A stretch of 64,000 bases of DNA, taken from Pseudoduganella flava (lineage in GTDB: Bacteria > Pseudomonadota > Gammaproteobacteria > Burkholderiales > Burkholderiaceae_D). The position numbers were made by a program, and so were the translations under genes. Location: the NCBI RefSeq assembly GCF_007830495.1, contig NZ_VLKW01000002.1, positions 704,270 to 768,269 of the forward strand, in the 5' to 3' direction. This document shows, one piece after another, positions 1 through 8,857 of the stretch (position 1 is its first letter; each line of letters opens with the position of its first letter). The notes under the pieces are model-generated. The model searched no databases. It saw only the letters and a list, made by a program, of their open reading frames with translations, and was not told the DNA's origin.

Positions 1-1
1 G

Positions 2-2122
2 CTGCCGGGATGGCTGCAACTGAGCTTTACCAGCATCGACACGCTGATCAGGCAGCTGGGCCGCCTGCCGAACCTGCAACCGCGCAATGCGCTGCGGCTG
101 CGGCGCGATCCGGCCCAGGCCTTTGTCGGCGGCGCCGACGTCTACCCGCAGCTGCTGAAGAACTTCCAGCCGGCGCTGGACGCCCGGCTGTACGACGCGC
201 TGGTCAATGCGCCCGTCGCCCAGCCGGTGCCGGTGCGGGTGTATGCGCTGCGCGTGGCTGCACCGCTGTTTGCCCACAACGCACCGCACCAGCCGGCGCC
301 CGGCCTGGAAAACCACATGGTGCTGGAGCCGCCCGACTACGTGGTGCCGACGATCACGAATACCTGGGGTCCGTTTGCGGACCTGCCGGGGGACGGTCCC
401 GACGGCCTGCCGCACATCGCGCTGGACCGCGTCTACGACACGGTGCGGGCCGATGCCGACAGCTGGGTGGTCGTCGACCGGCCGTTTGTCGACGGCTTTT
501 CCGACGCGCCGGACGTGCCCGCCGGCGTCTCCGTGCACAGGGTCGGCAACGTCAGGACCGCGACGATGAGCACCCCGGCCGGCGCCGCGCTGGAAGTCAC
601 CCAGCTCGACGTGGAATCGGCATGGCTGCGCGACCTGGGCGATCGCGACCGGATGGAGTCGGTGCTCGAGTCCACGGCGGCGCTGCGCGGCACGCGCGTG
701 TATGCGCAGAGCGAGCCGCTGGAGCTGGCCGAGGAACCGCTGGCGGAGGAGCTGGGGGACGAACGCGGCAGAATCGGCGAGATCGAGCTGGATGGTCTGT
801 ACGACGGCCTGAAGCCGGGCCGCTGGCTGTTCGTCAACGGCGAGCGCAGCGACATGGGCGACGTGCGCAACGTGGCCGCCACCGAACTGGTGATGCTGGC
901 CGCGGTGCGCAACGGCGTGCGGATGACGGCGGGCGACACGGGCGGCGGCAAGGAGCCGCCGCCGCCCGAGCCGCTGCCGGGAGAACGTATCCACACCTTC
1001 ATCACGCTGGCCGAACCGCTCGCCTATCGCTACCGGCGCGCCAGCGTCACCTTGCAGGCCAATGTGGTGCGTGCGACGCATGGTGAAACCCGGCACGAGG
1101 TGCTGGGCGGCGGCGACCCGACGAAAGCTTTCCAGCAGCTGGCGCTGAAACAGGGCCCGCTGACGCACGTGGCGGCATCCACCGAGACGGGGGCCGACAG
1201 CACGCTGGCCGTGCGCGTCAACGGCCTGCTGTGGCATGAACACGTGGCGCTGGTGGCGGACGGGCAGGATGCGCGCGCCTACGTCACGCGGCGCAACGAT
1301 GCCGAGCAGACCAGCGTCGTCTTCGGCGACGGCATGCACGGCCAGCGCCCGCCCGGCGGCGCCGACAATATCCGCGCCGTGTACCGCAGCGGCATCGGCG
1401 TGAGCGGCAATGTGGGCGCCGGGCAGATCACGCTGGCCACCGACAAGCCGCTGGGCGTGGCCGGCGTGGTCAATCCGCTGCGCGCCTCCGGCGGCGCCGA
1501 TCCGGACCGGCTGGAACAGGCGCGGCGCAACGCCCCCCTGGCCGTGATGACGCTCGGCCGGCTCGTCTCGGTGCGCGATTATGCCGACTTCGCGCGGGCC
1601 TTCGCCGGCATCGGCAAGGCCACCGCCACGCAGCAGCGCAGCGCCGGCAGGGCGGCGGTGGTCGTCACGATCGCCGGCATCGACGACCAGCCGGTCGACC
1701 CCAATTCCGACCTGTTCCGCAACCTGCTGGCGGCGCTGCGGCGGCTCGGCGATCCGCAACTGCCGCTGCGCCTGCAGCTGTGTGAAGCGCTGGCGCTGAC
1801 GGTGCGCGCGCGGGTCGCGCTGCAGCCCGATTACGCGTGGGAGGACGTGGCGCCGCGCATCCGCGCCGCCCTGTACGACGCGCACGGCTTCGAGCGGCGC
1901 AAGATCGGCCAGGGCGTGGTGGACAGCGCGATCGTCGCGACGATCCAGCAGGTGCGCGGCGTCGCGTACGCGCTCGTGCAGGTGCGCACGTACACGCAGG
2001 GCGAACTGGTGGCAGGGCTGACGCCGGCCACGCCGGCCGGCATCAACCGGGTCGAGCCCGCGCAGATCGCCTACCTGACCCCGAAGGTCCCGGACACCGT
2101 GATACTGGAGCTGCTGCCATGA
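2..2122 (+). CDS. Putative baseplate assembly protein, phage-tail/contractile-injection type (5' end outside window)
   Basis: The frame is open from the first bases, so the protein starts upstream of the window; 706 residues are visible. The C-terminal third carries a baseplate-J/gp47-like stretch, with NPLRASGGADPD followed by LEQARRNAPL and a typical RDYADFARAF segment near visible residues 490-535. This resembles the 'putative baseplate assembly protein' family of contractile injection systems and tail-like particles. Family knowledge: such proteins sit in the wedge of the baseplate that triggers sheath contraction. Its stop overlaps the start of the next gene (ATGA), so the two are translationally coupled. 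No signal peptide can be judged because the N-terminus is missing. The family assignment rests on the C-terminal pattern and on the two neighbours; no sheath or tube gene is visible in the window. Confidence 0.75.
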   Translation: MPGWLQLSFTSIDTLIRQLGRLPNLQPRNALRLRRDPAQAFVGGADVYPQLLKNFQPALDARLYDALVNAPVAQPVPVRVYALRVAAPLFAHNAPHQPAPGLENHMVLEPPDYVVPTITNTWGPFADLPGDGPDGLPHIALDRVYDTVRADADSWVVVDRPFVDGFSDAPDVPAGVSVHRVGNVRTATMSTPAGAALEVTQLDVESAWLRDLGDRDRMESVLESTAALRGTRVYAQSEPLELAEEPLAEELGDERGRIGEIELDGLYDGLKPGRWLFVNGERSDMGDVRNVAATELVMLAAVRNGVRMTAGDTGGGKEPPPPEPLPGERIHTFITLAEPLAYRYRRASVTLQANVVRATHGETRHEVLGGGDPTKAFQQLALKQGPLTHVAASTETGADSTLAVRVNGLLWHEHVALVADGQDARAYVTRRNDAEQTSVVFGDGMHGQRPPGGADNIRAVYRSGIGVSGNVGAGQITLATDKPLGVAGVVNPLRASGGADPDRLEQARRNAPLAVMTLGRLVSVRDYADFARAFAGIGKATATQQRSAGRAAVVVTIAGIDDQPVDPNSDLFRNLLAALRRLGDPQLPLRLQLCEALALTVRARVALQPDYAWEDVAPRIRAALYDAHGFERRKIGQGVVDSAIVATIQQVRGVAYALVQVRTYTQGELVAGLTPATPAGINRVEPAQIAYLTPKVPDTVILELLP

Positions 2123-4326
2123 GTACCGCCGCCGAACGCCTGTATGCGCTGCTGCCCGCGATCCACCGCCAGCGCGACGAGCAGCAGGGCTTCCCGCTGC
2201 GCGCGCTGCTGGACGTGATCGGCGCGCAGGTGCAGGTGCTGGAAGACGATATCGCCCGCCTGTACGACAACAGCTTCATCGAGACGTGCGACGACTGGGC
2301 CGTGCCGTACATCGGCGACCTGATCGGCTACCGTCCGCTGGCCGAAGCGGGGGCACCGGGCGGCGGGGCGGGCCAAGATAGACGGGGCTTGGATGCAGCG
2401 CGCCTGCGCGTGCTGATCCCGCGCGGCGAGGTGGCCGATACGCTGGCCTGGCGCCGGCGCAAGGGCACGCTGGCCCTGCTGGAGGTGCTCGCCGCGCAGG
2501 TGGCCGGCTGGCCGGCGCGCGCCGTGGAATTTCACCGCTTGCTGGCATGGACCCAGCACCTGGACCACCAGCACCCGCGGCGCGGCCGCACCGTCGACCT
2601 GCGCGACGGCCGCGCGCTCGATGCACTCGATGGGCCGTTCGACCGGCTGGCGCACACGGTGGACGTGCGCCGGGTGGCCTCGCGGCGCGGCGCGGGCCGC
2701 TACAACATCCCGTCGGTGGGGCTGTTCGTGTTCAGGCTGCGCGCCTACTCCGTCACGCACACGCCGGCCTATTGCCAGGAAGGGCTGGGCTCGCGCTGCT
2801 TCAGTTTCAGCGTGCTGGGTAACGACTCCCCGCTGTTCATCGATCCGCGCCGCGAGGACGATCCCACCGATATCGCCCAGCCGATCAACCTGCCGCAACC
2901 GATCCGCCGCCGCTGGCTGGGTGCCGACGGTGTCGGTCCGCTGTACGGGGAGGGCCTGTCGTTCGCGATCGCGGCGCCGGACTGGCCCACGCGCGGCGCG
3001 GCCCAGCCGATTCCGGCGCACCTGATCATTCCTGCCGACCTGCGGGACTGGGAGCGGTACAAGGTCCCCCGCGGCAAGGTGGCCGTCGATCCGGTGCGGG
3101 GGCGCATCGCGTTTCCCGAACGGGGCGCGCCGCGCCACGGCGTCACGGTCAGCTACCACTACGGCTTCAGCGCCGACATGGGTGGCGGCGAGTATGCCCG
3201 GGCTACCAGCGAACCGGCAGGGGCGCTGCTGCTGCGCGTGGGGAGGGAAGAGGAATTCGCGACGATCAATGCGGCGCTGGCGGCGTGGGACGTCCAGAAG
3301 CAGCAGCGCGAAGTCCTGGCCGCGGTCATCGAGATCACCGACAGCCGCGTGTACACGGAAGCGCTGGCGATCCGCCTCGCGCCCGGCGAAAGCCTGCAAT
3401 TGCGCGCCGCCAGCCGCTGCCGGCCCGTGCTGCGCCTGCTCGACCAGATCGTCGACGGTGTCGATGGGCTCACCATCGAAGGAGGCGCGGCCAGCCGCTT
3501 CACGCTGGACGGCCTGCTGGTGACGGGCCGCGGCGTGCGCATCGCCGGGCCGGAGCCGGAGGAGGGCGGCCGCGCGCCCGCCGAGCTGTGCGACGTGCGC
3601 ATTCGCCATTGCACCCTGGTGCCCGGCTGGGGCATCCACGGCGATTGCCGGCCGCGCCAGCCCGCCAAGCCCAGCATCGAACTGCTGCATACGCGCGCCA
3701 GCCTCGTGGTCGAGCACAGCATCGTCGGCGCCATCGTCGTGGTGGCGAACGAGGTGGAACAGGATCCGATCGCCATCGCCATCCGCGACAGCATCGTCGA
3801 TGCGACGTCGCACGAGCGCCTCGCGATCGGCTCGGGCGACCAGGCGCTAGCCTTCGCGCGGCTGCGCATCGCGCGCTGCACGGTGATCGGCCAGGTGCTC
3901 GTGCACGCGATCGACCTGGCCGAGAATGCGCTGCTGCTGGACATGGTGCGAGCGGGCCGGCGCCAGGTGGGCTGCGTGCGGTTCAGCTATGTGTCGGTGG
4001 AGTCGCGCACACCGCGCCGCTCCCAGTGCCAGCCGGATCTGGTGCGCCAGGCCAGCGGCGGTGACGCCGAACTGCGCGAGCTGGAAACGGCCCGCGTGCG
4101 GCCCCGCTTCACGAGCCTGCGCTACGGCACGCCCGGCTACTGCCAGCTGCACGGGGCATGCGCCGACGAGATCCGGCGCGGCGCCGACGACACGTCCGAG
4201 ATGGGCGCCTTCCACGATCTCTACCAGCCGCAGCGCGACGCCAACCTGCGCGCCCGCCTGCACGAATACAGTCCGGCAGCGATGGAAGCCGGCATCCTTT
4301 ACGCCAACCAGGAGACATCAGCATGA
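2119..4326 (+). CDS. Phage tail protein gpI-like with C-terminal beta-helix region
   Basis: 735 residues from an ATG that overlaps the upstream stop (ATGA). The first 75 residues (ERLYALLPAIHRQRD, then VQVLEDDIARLYD and FIETCDDWAVPYIGDLIGY) match the P2 gpI-like 'tail protein' start found in tail-like and contractile-injection clusters. The middle is poorly conserved. From about residue 400 there are repeated short beta-strands with alternating turns (LTIEGGAASRFTLDGLLVTG, VRIRHCTLVPGWGIHG), suggesting a right-handed beta-helix. This could be a baseplate or fibre-like part that contacts targets, which is inference. A longer frame running upstream to 1837 is only an overlap with the baseplate gene. 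The coupling to both neighbours supports a single structural module. Confidence 0.7.
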   Translation: MSTAAERLYALLPAIHRQRDEQQGFPLRALLDVIGAQVQVLEDDIARLYDNSFIETCDDWAVPYIGDLIGYRPLAEAGAPGGGAGQDRRGLDAARLRVLIPRGEVADTLAWRRRKGTLALLEVLAAQVAGWPARAVEFHRLLAWTQHLDHQHPRRGRTVDLRDGRALDALDGPFDRLAHTVDVRRVASRRGAGRYNIPSVGLFVFRLRAYSVTHTPAYCQEGLGSRCFSFSVLGNDSPLFIDPRREDDPTDIAQPINLPQPIRRRWLGADGVGPLYGEGLSFAIAAPDWPTRGAAQPIPAHLIIPADLRDWERYKVPRGKVAVDPVRGRIAFPERGAPRHGVTVSYHYGFSADMGGGEYARATSEPAGALLLRVGREEEFATINAALAAWDVQKQQREVLAAVIEITDSRVYTEALAIRLAPGESLQLRAASRCRPVLRLLDQIVDGVDGLTIEGGAASRFTLDGLLVTGRGVRIAGPEPEEGGRAPAELCDVRIRHCTLVPGWGIHGDCRPRQPAKPSIELLHTRASLVVEHSIVGAIVVVANEVEQDPIAIAIRDSIVDATSHERLAIGSGDQALAFARLRIARCTVIGQVLVHAIDLAENALLLDMVRAGRRQVGCVRFSYVSVESRTPRRSQCQPDLVRQASGGDAELRELETARVRPRFTSLRYGTPGYCQLHGACADEIRRGADDTSEMGAFHDLYQPQRDANLRARLHEYSPAAMEAGILYANQETSA

Positions 4327-5639
4327 AAGGCGACTTCACCCGCGATACGTTCGACCGGTCCAGGCACTACAGCCGGGTGCTGATGCAGCAAGGCCGGGTA
4401 CAACTGGACGCCGACTGGAACGAGCAGGGGGCGCTGATGCTGCACCAGCTGCGCAGCCTGGCGATGGACCTGGTGGGCCCCGCCTGGGCGGTCGGCAATG
4501 GCTTCCAGCTGACGATCGGCGACAACGACTTCACGATCGGCCCGGGGCGGTTCTATGTCGACGGCATTGCCTGCGACCTGGTCGAGGACCTCTCCTTCCT
4601 GGCGCAGCCGGGTGTGCGCGAGGCGGACCGGAACTGGAATACCGACACGCCCTACCTCGTCTACATCGACGCGTGGGAGCGGCTCGTCACGGCCGCCGAG
4701 GACGAGCGCCTGCGCGAGGTGGCATTGGGCGGCGCCGATACGGCGGCGCGCGCGCAAGTGGTGTGGCAGGTGCGCCTGCTGCCGGTGCCGCCGGACGCCA
4801 CGGGCGCGGGCCGCGTGATCGCCTGCAGCGATGCGCGCGTGCGCCTGCGGGAAGACCTGCTGCGCACGCTGCCGGTGCTGTACGCATGGGCGGTCGACGA
4901 TGCCGCCGACGCGCCGTGCGAGATCTCCCCGGACTCGTCGTACCGGGGGGCGGAGAACCAGCTGTACCGGGTGGAGATCCACGATCCGGGTGCGCTGGAC
5001 ACGGCCAGCAATGCGCCGACGTTCAAATGGTCGCGCGACAACGGCTCGGTCGTGTTCCCCGTGCTGGCGGTTACCGGGTCGACCGTCACGCTGGCCCACC
5101 TGGGCCGCGACGAGCGCAGCGGCCTGACCGAAGGCGATTGGGTGGAGCTGGTGGATGATCCCTACCTGTACCAGGAGCGCCACGACGGCCTGCTGCGCGT
5201 GATGGCCGTCGACGAGGAACAGATGACGGTGACGTTGTCCGGCACGCTGGGTGACCGTGCCGCCAGCGCGCCCGGCCGCGTGCTGCGGCGCTGGGACCAG
5301 CGCAAGGGCGCCAACGACCATGGCGTCATCGCCGTCAAGGAATCGACGGCGCCCGGCCAGAACGCGTTCATGCTGGAGGATGGCGTGACGATCCGCTTCG
5401 AGCCGGGCGGCCAGTATCGTACTGGCGACTACTGGCTGATCCCGGCCCGCACGGCCACCGGCGACGTCGAATGGCCGAGGGCCACCGTTAACGGCGTGGT
5501 GCTGCCGGCGGGGCAGGAGCCGCACGGCGTCGTGCACCACTACGGCCTGCTGGGGGTGCTGGCGTGGAGCAACCGTGCCTGGGGGCTGACCAACTGCCGC
5601 TGCACCGTACCCGTTGGTGGGCTGGCGCAGTGCCCGTAG
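4323..5639 (+). CDS. DUF6519-domain protein of tail-like cluster
   Basis: 438 residues; the ATG overlaps the preceding stop. The N-terminus MKGDFTRDTFD followed by YSRVLMQQGRVQLDADWNEQ is the diagnostic opening of DUF6519 proteins. The core continues with ENQLYRVEIHDPG and ATFKWSRDNGSVVFPV-like segments (here PTFKWSRDNGSVVFPV). The ending, HHYGLLGVLAWSN plus NCRC, corresponds to the usual end of the domain, so the protein looks complete, though some family members carry long beta-helix extensions that are absent here. Function is not established in the literature I know of; the recurrent company of baseplate-type genes suggests a structural or cargo-docking part of an injection particle. It is the last gene of the cluster and faces the convergent gtrA-like gene across a hairpin. 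Confidence 0.75.
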   Translation: MKGDFTRDTFDRSRHYSRVLMQQGRVQLDADWNEQGALMLHQLRSLAMDLVGPAWAVGNGFQLTIGDNDFTIGPGRFYVDGIACDLVEDLSFLAQPGVREADRNWNTDTPYLVYIDAWERLVTAAEDERLREVALGGADTAARAQVVWQVRLLPVPPDATGAGRVIACSDARVRLREDLLRTLPVLYAWAVDDAADAPCEISPDSSYRGAENQLYRVEIHDPGALDTASNAPTFKWSRDNGSVVFPVLAVTGSTVTLAHLGRDERSGLTEGDWVELVDDPYLYQERHDGLLRVMAVDEEQMTVTLSGTLGDRAASAPGRVLRRWDQRKGANDHGVIAVKESTAPGQNAFMLEDGVTIRFEPGGQYRTGDYWLIPARTATGDVEWPRATVNGVVLPAGQEPHGVVHHYGLLGVLAWSNRAWGLTNCRCTVPVGGLAQCP

Positions 5640-5661
5640 CGCGCGGCCTGGCGGTGCTTGC

Positions 5662-5683
5662 GCCGGCTGCAGGGCCAGCCGGC
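5662..5683. terminator. Hairpin between convergent genes
   Basis: A perfect 7-bp stem (GCCGGCT/AGCCGGC) with an 8-base loop lies between the stop of the DUF6519 gene and the stop of the gtrA-like gene. It has no T-tract on either strand, so it is a candidate bidirectional transcription barrier rather than a classical intrinsic terminator. Confidence 0.4.
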
Positions 5684-5684
5684 A

Positions 5685-6110
5685 TCAATCGGCTGCCTTC
5701 CGCGCGGCGGCGACGAAGACGTATTTCTTGTCCAGCTGGTACTTCGCGCAGAAGCCCAGGACCAGGCCGATGATGCCGCCGGCGTAGCGCGCGGTTGCCG
5801 TGTCGAACAGCAGGTGGAAGCCATACTCGACGCTCCAGAACAGGGCGGTCGTGAACACGCCCATGAAGCTGTACAGCGCGAACAGCTTGCCGTCGTGCGC
5901 CATGTTTTTGCTCTGGAATGAAAAGACATACCGCTTTTCCAGCAGGTAGCGCAGCGGCAAGGCAGCCGCCGTGCCGGCGGCGATGGACAACTCCACGCCG
6001 TATGGCCCCGTGTAGGCCTGGATGAACAGCATCTGCACGCCAAGATTGGTTGCCGCGCCCAGCGTCGCGAACAGTGAATACATCACGGCGATGCCGGCCG
6101 CGCGCTTCAC
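5685..6110 (-). CDS. GtrA-family membrane protein
   Basis: About 141 residues from a GTG start a few bases after the stop of the upstream gene; no ATG of similar quality exists before residue 9. It has four hydrophobic segments with the GtrA pattern: an N-terminal helix near VMYSLFATLGAATNLGVQ, a central RYLLEKRYVF motif, and a C-terminal KYQLDKKYVF motif. GtrA-like proteins are small four-helix membrane proteins thought to flip or hand over polyprenyl-phosphate-linked sugars for O-antigen, arabinogalactan or teichoic acid modification. The immediately upstream gene encodes a HAD-UbiA fusion likely to act on polyprenyl phosphate, which fits a two-gene lipid-linked sugar module. No glycosyltransferase is adjacent in the window. 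Confidence 0.8.
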   Translation of the reverse strand: MKRAAGIAVMYSLFATLGAATNLGVQMLFIQAYTGPYGVELSIAAGTAAALPLRYLLEKRYVFSFQSKNMAHDGKLFALYSFMGVFTTALFWSVEYGFHLLFDTATARYAGGIIGLVLGFCAKYQLDKKYVFVAAARKAAD

Positions 6111-6112
6111 TG

Positions 6113-7561
6113 TCAACCTCCCAGGCCCTGGTTGGCGAGCAGGAAGCAGAGCGCGACCAGCTGGGCGATCACCAGGCTTGCCCTGTCCTTCAGCGCGAAG
6201 ACGATCGGGTCGTCGTGCATTTCGCCGCGATGCGCCTTCATCCAGACCCAGCTGACCCAGAACAGCATCAGCGGCACGGCGAACCAGATCAGTTCCGGCT
6301 GCGCATACAGCGTGACGACGGTCTCGCCGTGCAGGTACAGGGCCAGCACCAGCACGGCCGCATAGCCGGCGGCAATCCCCAGCGCCTGCACCACCGGCGC
6401 GTCCGCGACCAGATAGCCGCGGCCGTGCGCATGATCGTTGCCGGCGCCCGCCAGCAACTGCAGCTCCGCATAGCGCTTGACGAACGCCAGCGAGAGGAAG
6501 ATGAATACCGAGAACGCCAGCAGCCAGAACGACAACGTGATGGCCACCGCCGCGGCGCCGGCGATGATGCGCAGCGTGTACAGCGCGGCCAGCGTCAGGC
6601 AATCGATCAATGCCAGCCGCTTCAGGCGCAGCGAGTAGGCACACGTTAACAGGAAATAAAACACCAGCCATACCGTGAACGTGCGCCCGACCAGCAGCCC
6701 CAGGCCCAGGCTGGCGACGGCGCACACGGGCGCGAGCGTCACGCCGAGCTTGATCGGCACGGCTGCGCTGGCAAACGGACGATGACGCTTGCTGGGGTGC
6801 CGGCGGTCGCTCTCCAGGTCCAGCAGGTCGTTCGTCATGTACACGGCGGAAGCGCACAGGCTGAACGCCACGAACGCCAGGAGCAGCGTCGCCAGCGCGT
6901 GCAGGTTGCCGGCTTCGTGCGCGGCCAGCAGGGGAACGAACTGCAGCAGGTTCTTCAGCCACTGGTGGACCCGGAACAGCTTGCGCCACTGCCGGGGCGT
7001 GATCGCGTGCCCAGGGAACACCTTGGCGACAGTGGTCACGCCGGCCGCGCGCCGGGCCAGCGCGGCGCTGGCGTTGACGACGATCGCCTGGCGCGCCCCG
7101 GCCCACACTGGCATGTCCGACGTGGAGTTGCCGGCGTAGTCATACCCTCCCTCGCCATACCGCGCATCCAGCGCGGCGCGCTTGTTGGGGCCGGCATTGT
7201 TCGTCGTGCCGTCGCTGGCGATGACGTCGTCGAACACGCCGAGATGGTCGGCGATCGCCTGGGCCACGCGCCGGTCGCTGGCGGTGGACAGCACGATCTT
7301 CGCACCGGCCGCGCGCTGGTCCTTCAACCAGGCGATCAGCGGCAGGTTGTAGGGGAGGACGGTCACGTCCAGCGCGGCGCGGGCGGCGACCTGCGCCTTC
7401 AGCGCGGCCTTGCCACGCATCAGCCAGAAAGGCAGCGCCAGCAAGTTTAAAGGACTGTCGCGCAGCAGGCAGAGCGCGGCTTCATGCAGCGTGTCCGTCG
7501 GCGTCAGCGTGCCGTCGAGATCCACGGCGATGACCGCGGGCGTTTTGACGAGCGCATCCAT
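6113..7561 (-). CDS. HAD phosphatase-UbiA prenyltransferase fusion
   Basis: 482 residues with two domains. Residues 1-195 are a HAD hydrolase: the DLDGT motif places the nucleophile and acid at D14 and D16, and LSTASDRR and a late DYAGNSTSDMPVW give motifs II to IV. Residues 200-482 are a UbiA-type integral membrane prenyltransferase with about eight helices and the Mg-binding motif NDLLDLESD (residues 244-252) followed by HPSKRHRP. Fusions of this kind resemble decaprenyl-phosphate phosphoribosyltransferase with its phosphatase partner in the arabinofuranose-lipid pathway. The inferred reaction is transfer of phosphoribose to polyprenyl phosphate and removal of the 5-phosphate in one protein. 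The gtrA-like gene follows within three bases. The substrate is not proven; quinone or other aromatic prenylation is the alternative. Confidence 0.8.
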   Translation of the reverse strand: MDALVKTPAVIAVDLDGTLTPTDTLHEAALCLLRDSPLNLLALPFWLMRGKAALKAQVAARAALDVTVLPYNLPLIAWLKDQRAAGAKIVLSTASDRRVAQAIADHLGVFDDVIASDGTTNNAGPNKRAALDARYGEGGYDYAGNSTSDMPVWAGARQAIVVNASAALARRAAGVTTVAKVFPGHAITPRQWRKLFRVHQWLKNLLQFVPLLAAHEAGNLHALATLLLAFVAFSLCASAVYMTNDLLDLESDRRHPSKRHRPFASAAVPIKLGVTLAPVCAVASLGLGLLVGRTFTVWLVFYFLLTCAYSLRLKRLALIDCLTLAALYTLRIIAGAAAVAITLSFWLLAFSVFIFLSLAFVKRYAELQLLAGAGNDHAHGRGYLVADAPVVQALGIAAGYAAVLVLALYLHGETVVTLYAQPELIWFAVPLMLFWVSWVWMKAHRGEMHDDPIVFALKDRASLVIAQLVALCFLLANQGLGG

Positions 7562-7821
7562 TTTAGGGCCGTAGGCAGTATGGGCTGGTATCGATGGCGG
7601 CCGGCGGGCAGTGCGGCAAGACGGTGGAGGGAAGCAGGGCCGCGGCCGTTGCGCGGGACTGTTGGGCCGGGAAATCGCGCAACAGGACCCGTGAGGGGCA
7701 GCTTCTCATGCGGCCGGCATGCGTAATGTGAGGCGTGTCAACCGCCGCCGCGAAACACGGGGGCGCTGAGGAAGGCGCTGCGCGCGCCAGGTCGGAAAAC
7801 GCGTGGAAAGGCTGTGCGCGC

Positions 7822-8688
7822 CTATTCCCAGGCGCGGGCGGCGGACCGGTGGATCGTCCACGTGAAGCCGCCGCCGACGGAGAAGCCGCTGCGCTTGCGG
7901 AACAGCGGGCTGTCCCGGTTCGCCGCATGGCTGAGATTGTCGTAGCGGGTAAAGCCGAACACGCGCCAGTCCGGCGACACGCGGCGCGACAGGCTCACGC
8001 CCAGGCGCGTCATCATCAGGCCGCCCGACGCCTGGTAGGCGGGGCGTGCGGCCGTGGCGTATTGCGGCGCCACGTCGTAGAAATACGCGTTCAGGTCCGC
8101 ATTGCCGAACACGGCACCCACGCTGGCGTCCGCGTACCACGTGCCGTTGCCGTCGCCTGTCTCGACCAGCACGCGCGGCTCCGCCACCAGGCCGTGGCGG
8201 CGAAAGCCGTTGCCCAGCTCCACCGGCACGCGCACAGGCAGCTCCAGCCTGACCTGGCTGGTGGCCGACGGCCTGGCCAGCAGGACCTTCAGGCGCGGGC
8301 CGAACTCCAGCAGCGAGTTCAGGTCCGGCATGCCGCGGCGTGCCGCCACGTCGTCGGAGCGGGCCGGCAGCGACAGCGCGAAGCCGAGATCGAGTTCGAC
8401 CCGGTCGCTGTTGATCAGGCGGGCGTTGACGCCGGAGCGGTCGGCACGGACGATCTTGCCGCGATAGATCACCAGCGGCAACACCAGCGCGCGGGACGAG
8501 CGGTCGTCCGCGCCGGGGTAGGCCGGCGTGGCCGCCGCGGCGCCCAGCAGGCCGACTTCCCACAGCGGCAAGGACGGCTCGCGGGCCGGTTCTGGCGGCT
8601 CGGCGGCCTGCGCGGCGAACGCGACGCAAGAACAGAGGCCCGCCTTGATGAGTGCGGAGAAGGAGGATGGCAGGGGCGGGAGGCGCAT
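7822..8688 (-). CDS. MipA/OmpV-family outer membrane protein
   Basis: 288 residues from an internal ATG at 8688 that gives a proper signal peptide (MRLPP through ...FAAQAAE); the open frame extends 35 codons upstream without signal-like sequence. Family features are the PLWEVGLLGAAAATPAYPGAD opening, alternating amphipathic strands typical of a beta-barrel, a Tyr/Phe-rich second half and an aromatic last strand (FTWTIHRSAARAWE). MipA/OmpV proteins are outer-membrane barrels; MipA in E. coli is a scaffold for murein enzymes, but most homologues are uncharacterised. It is divergent from the UvrA-like gene across 169 bases. The 260 bases downstream, before the HAD-UbiA gene start, hold no gene I can support. 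Confidence 0.8.
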   Translation of the reverse strand: MRLPPLPSSFSALIKAGLCSCVAFAAQAAEPPEPAREPSLPLWEVGLLGAAAATPAYPGADDRSSRALVLPLVIYRGKIVRADRSGVNARLINSDRVELDLGFALSLPARSDDVAARRGMPDLNSLLEFGPRLKVLLARPSATSQVRLELPVRVPVELGNGFRRHGLVAEPRVLVETGDGNGTWYADASVGAVFGNADLNAYFYDVAPQYATAARPAYQASGGLMMTRLGVSLSRRVSPDWRVFGFTRYDNLSHAANRDSPLFRKRSGFSVGGGFTWTIHRSAARAWE

Positions 8689-8857
8689 GCTGTGAGTGCT
8701 CGGCAAGGGAACGATGGGCACGATACCATAACGCGGCGTACGCCATGCCGCCGCCAAACGGGCGGCTCGGTGCGCCAGCGCACGGCGCGGCACGCCGCAT
8801 TGCGTTGCAATGGAGCCATTACCGAACTATCCACACACTTCGACTCACGGAGCGCCG

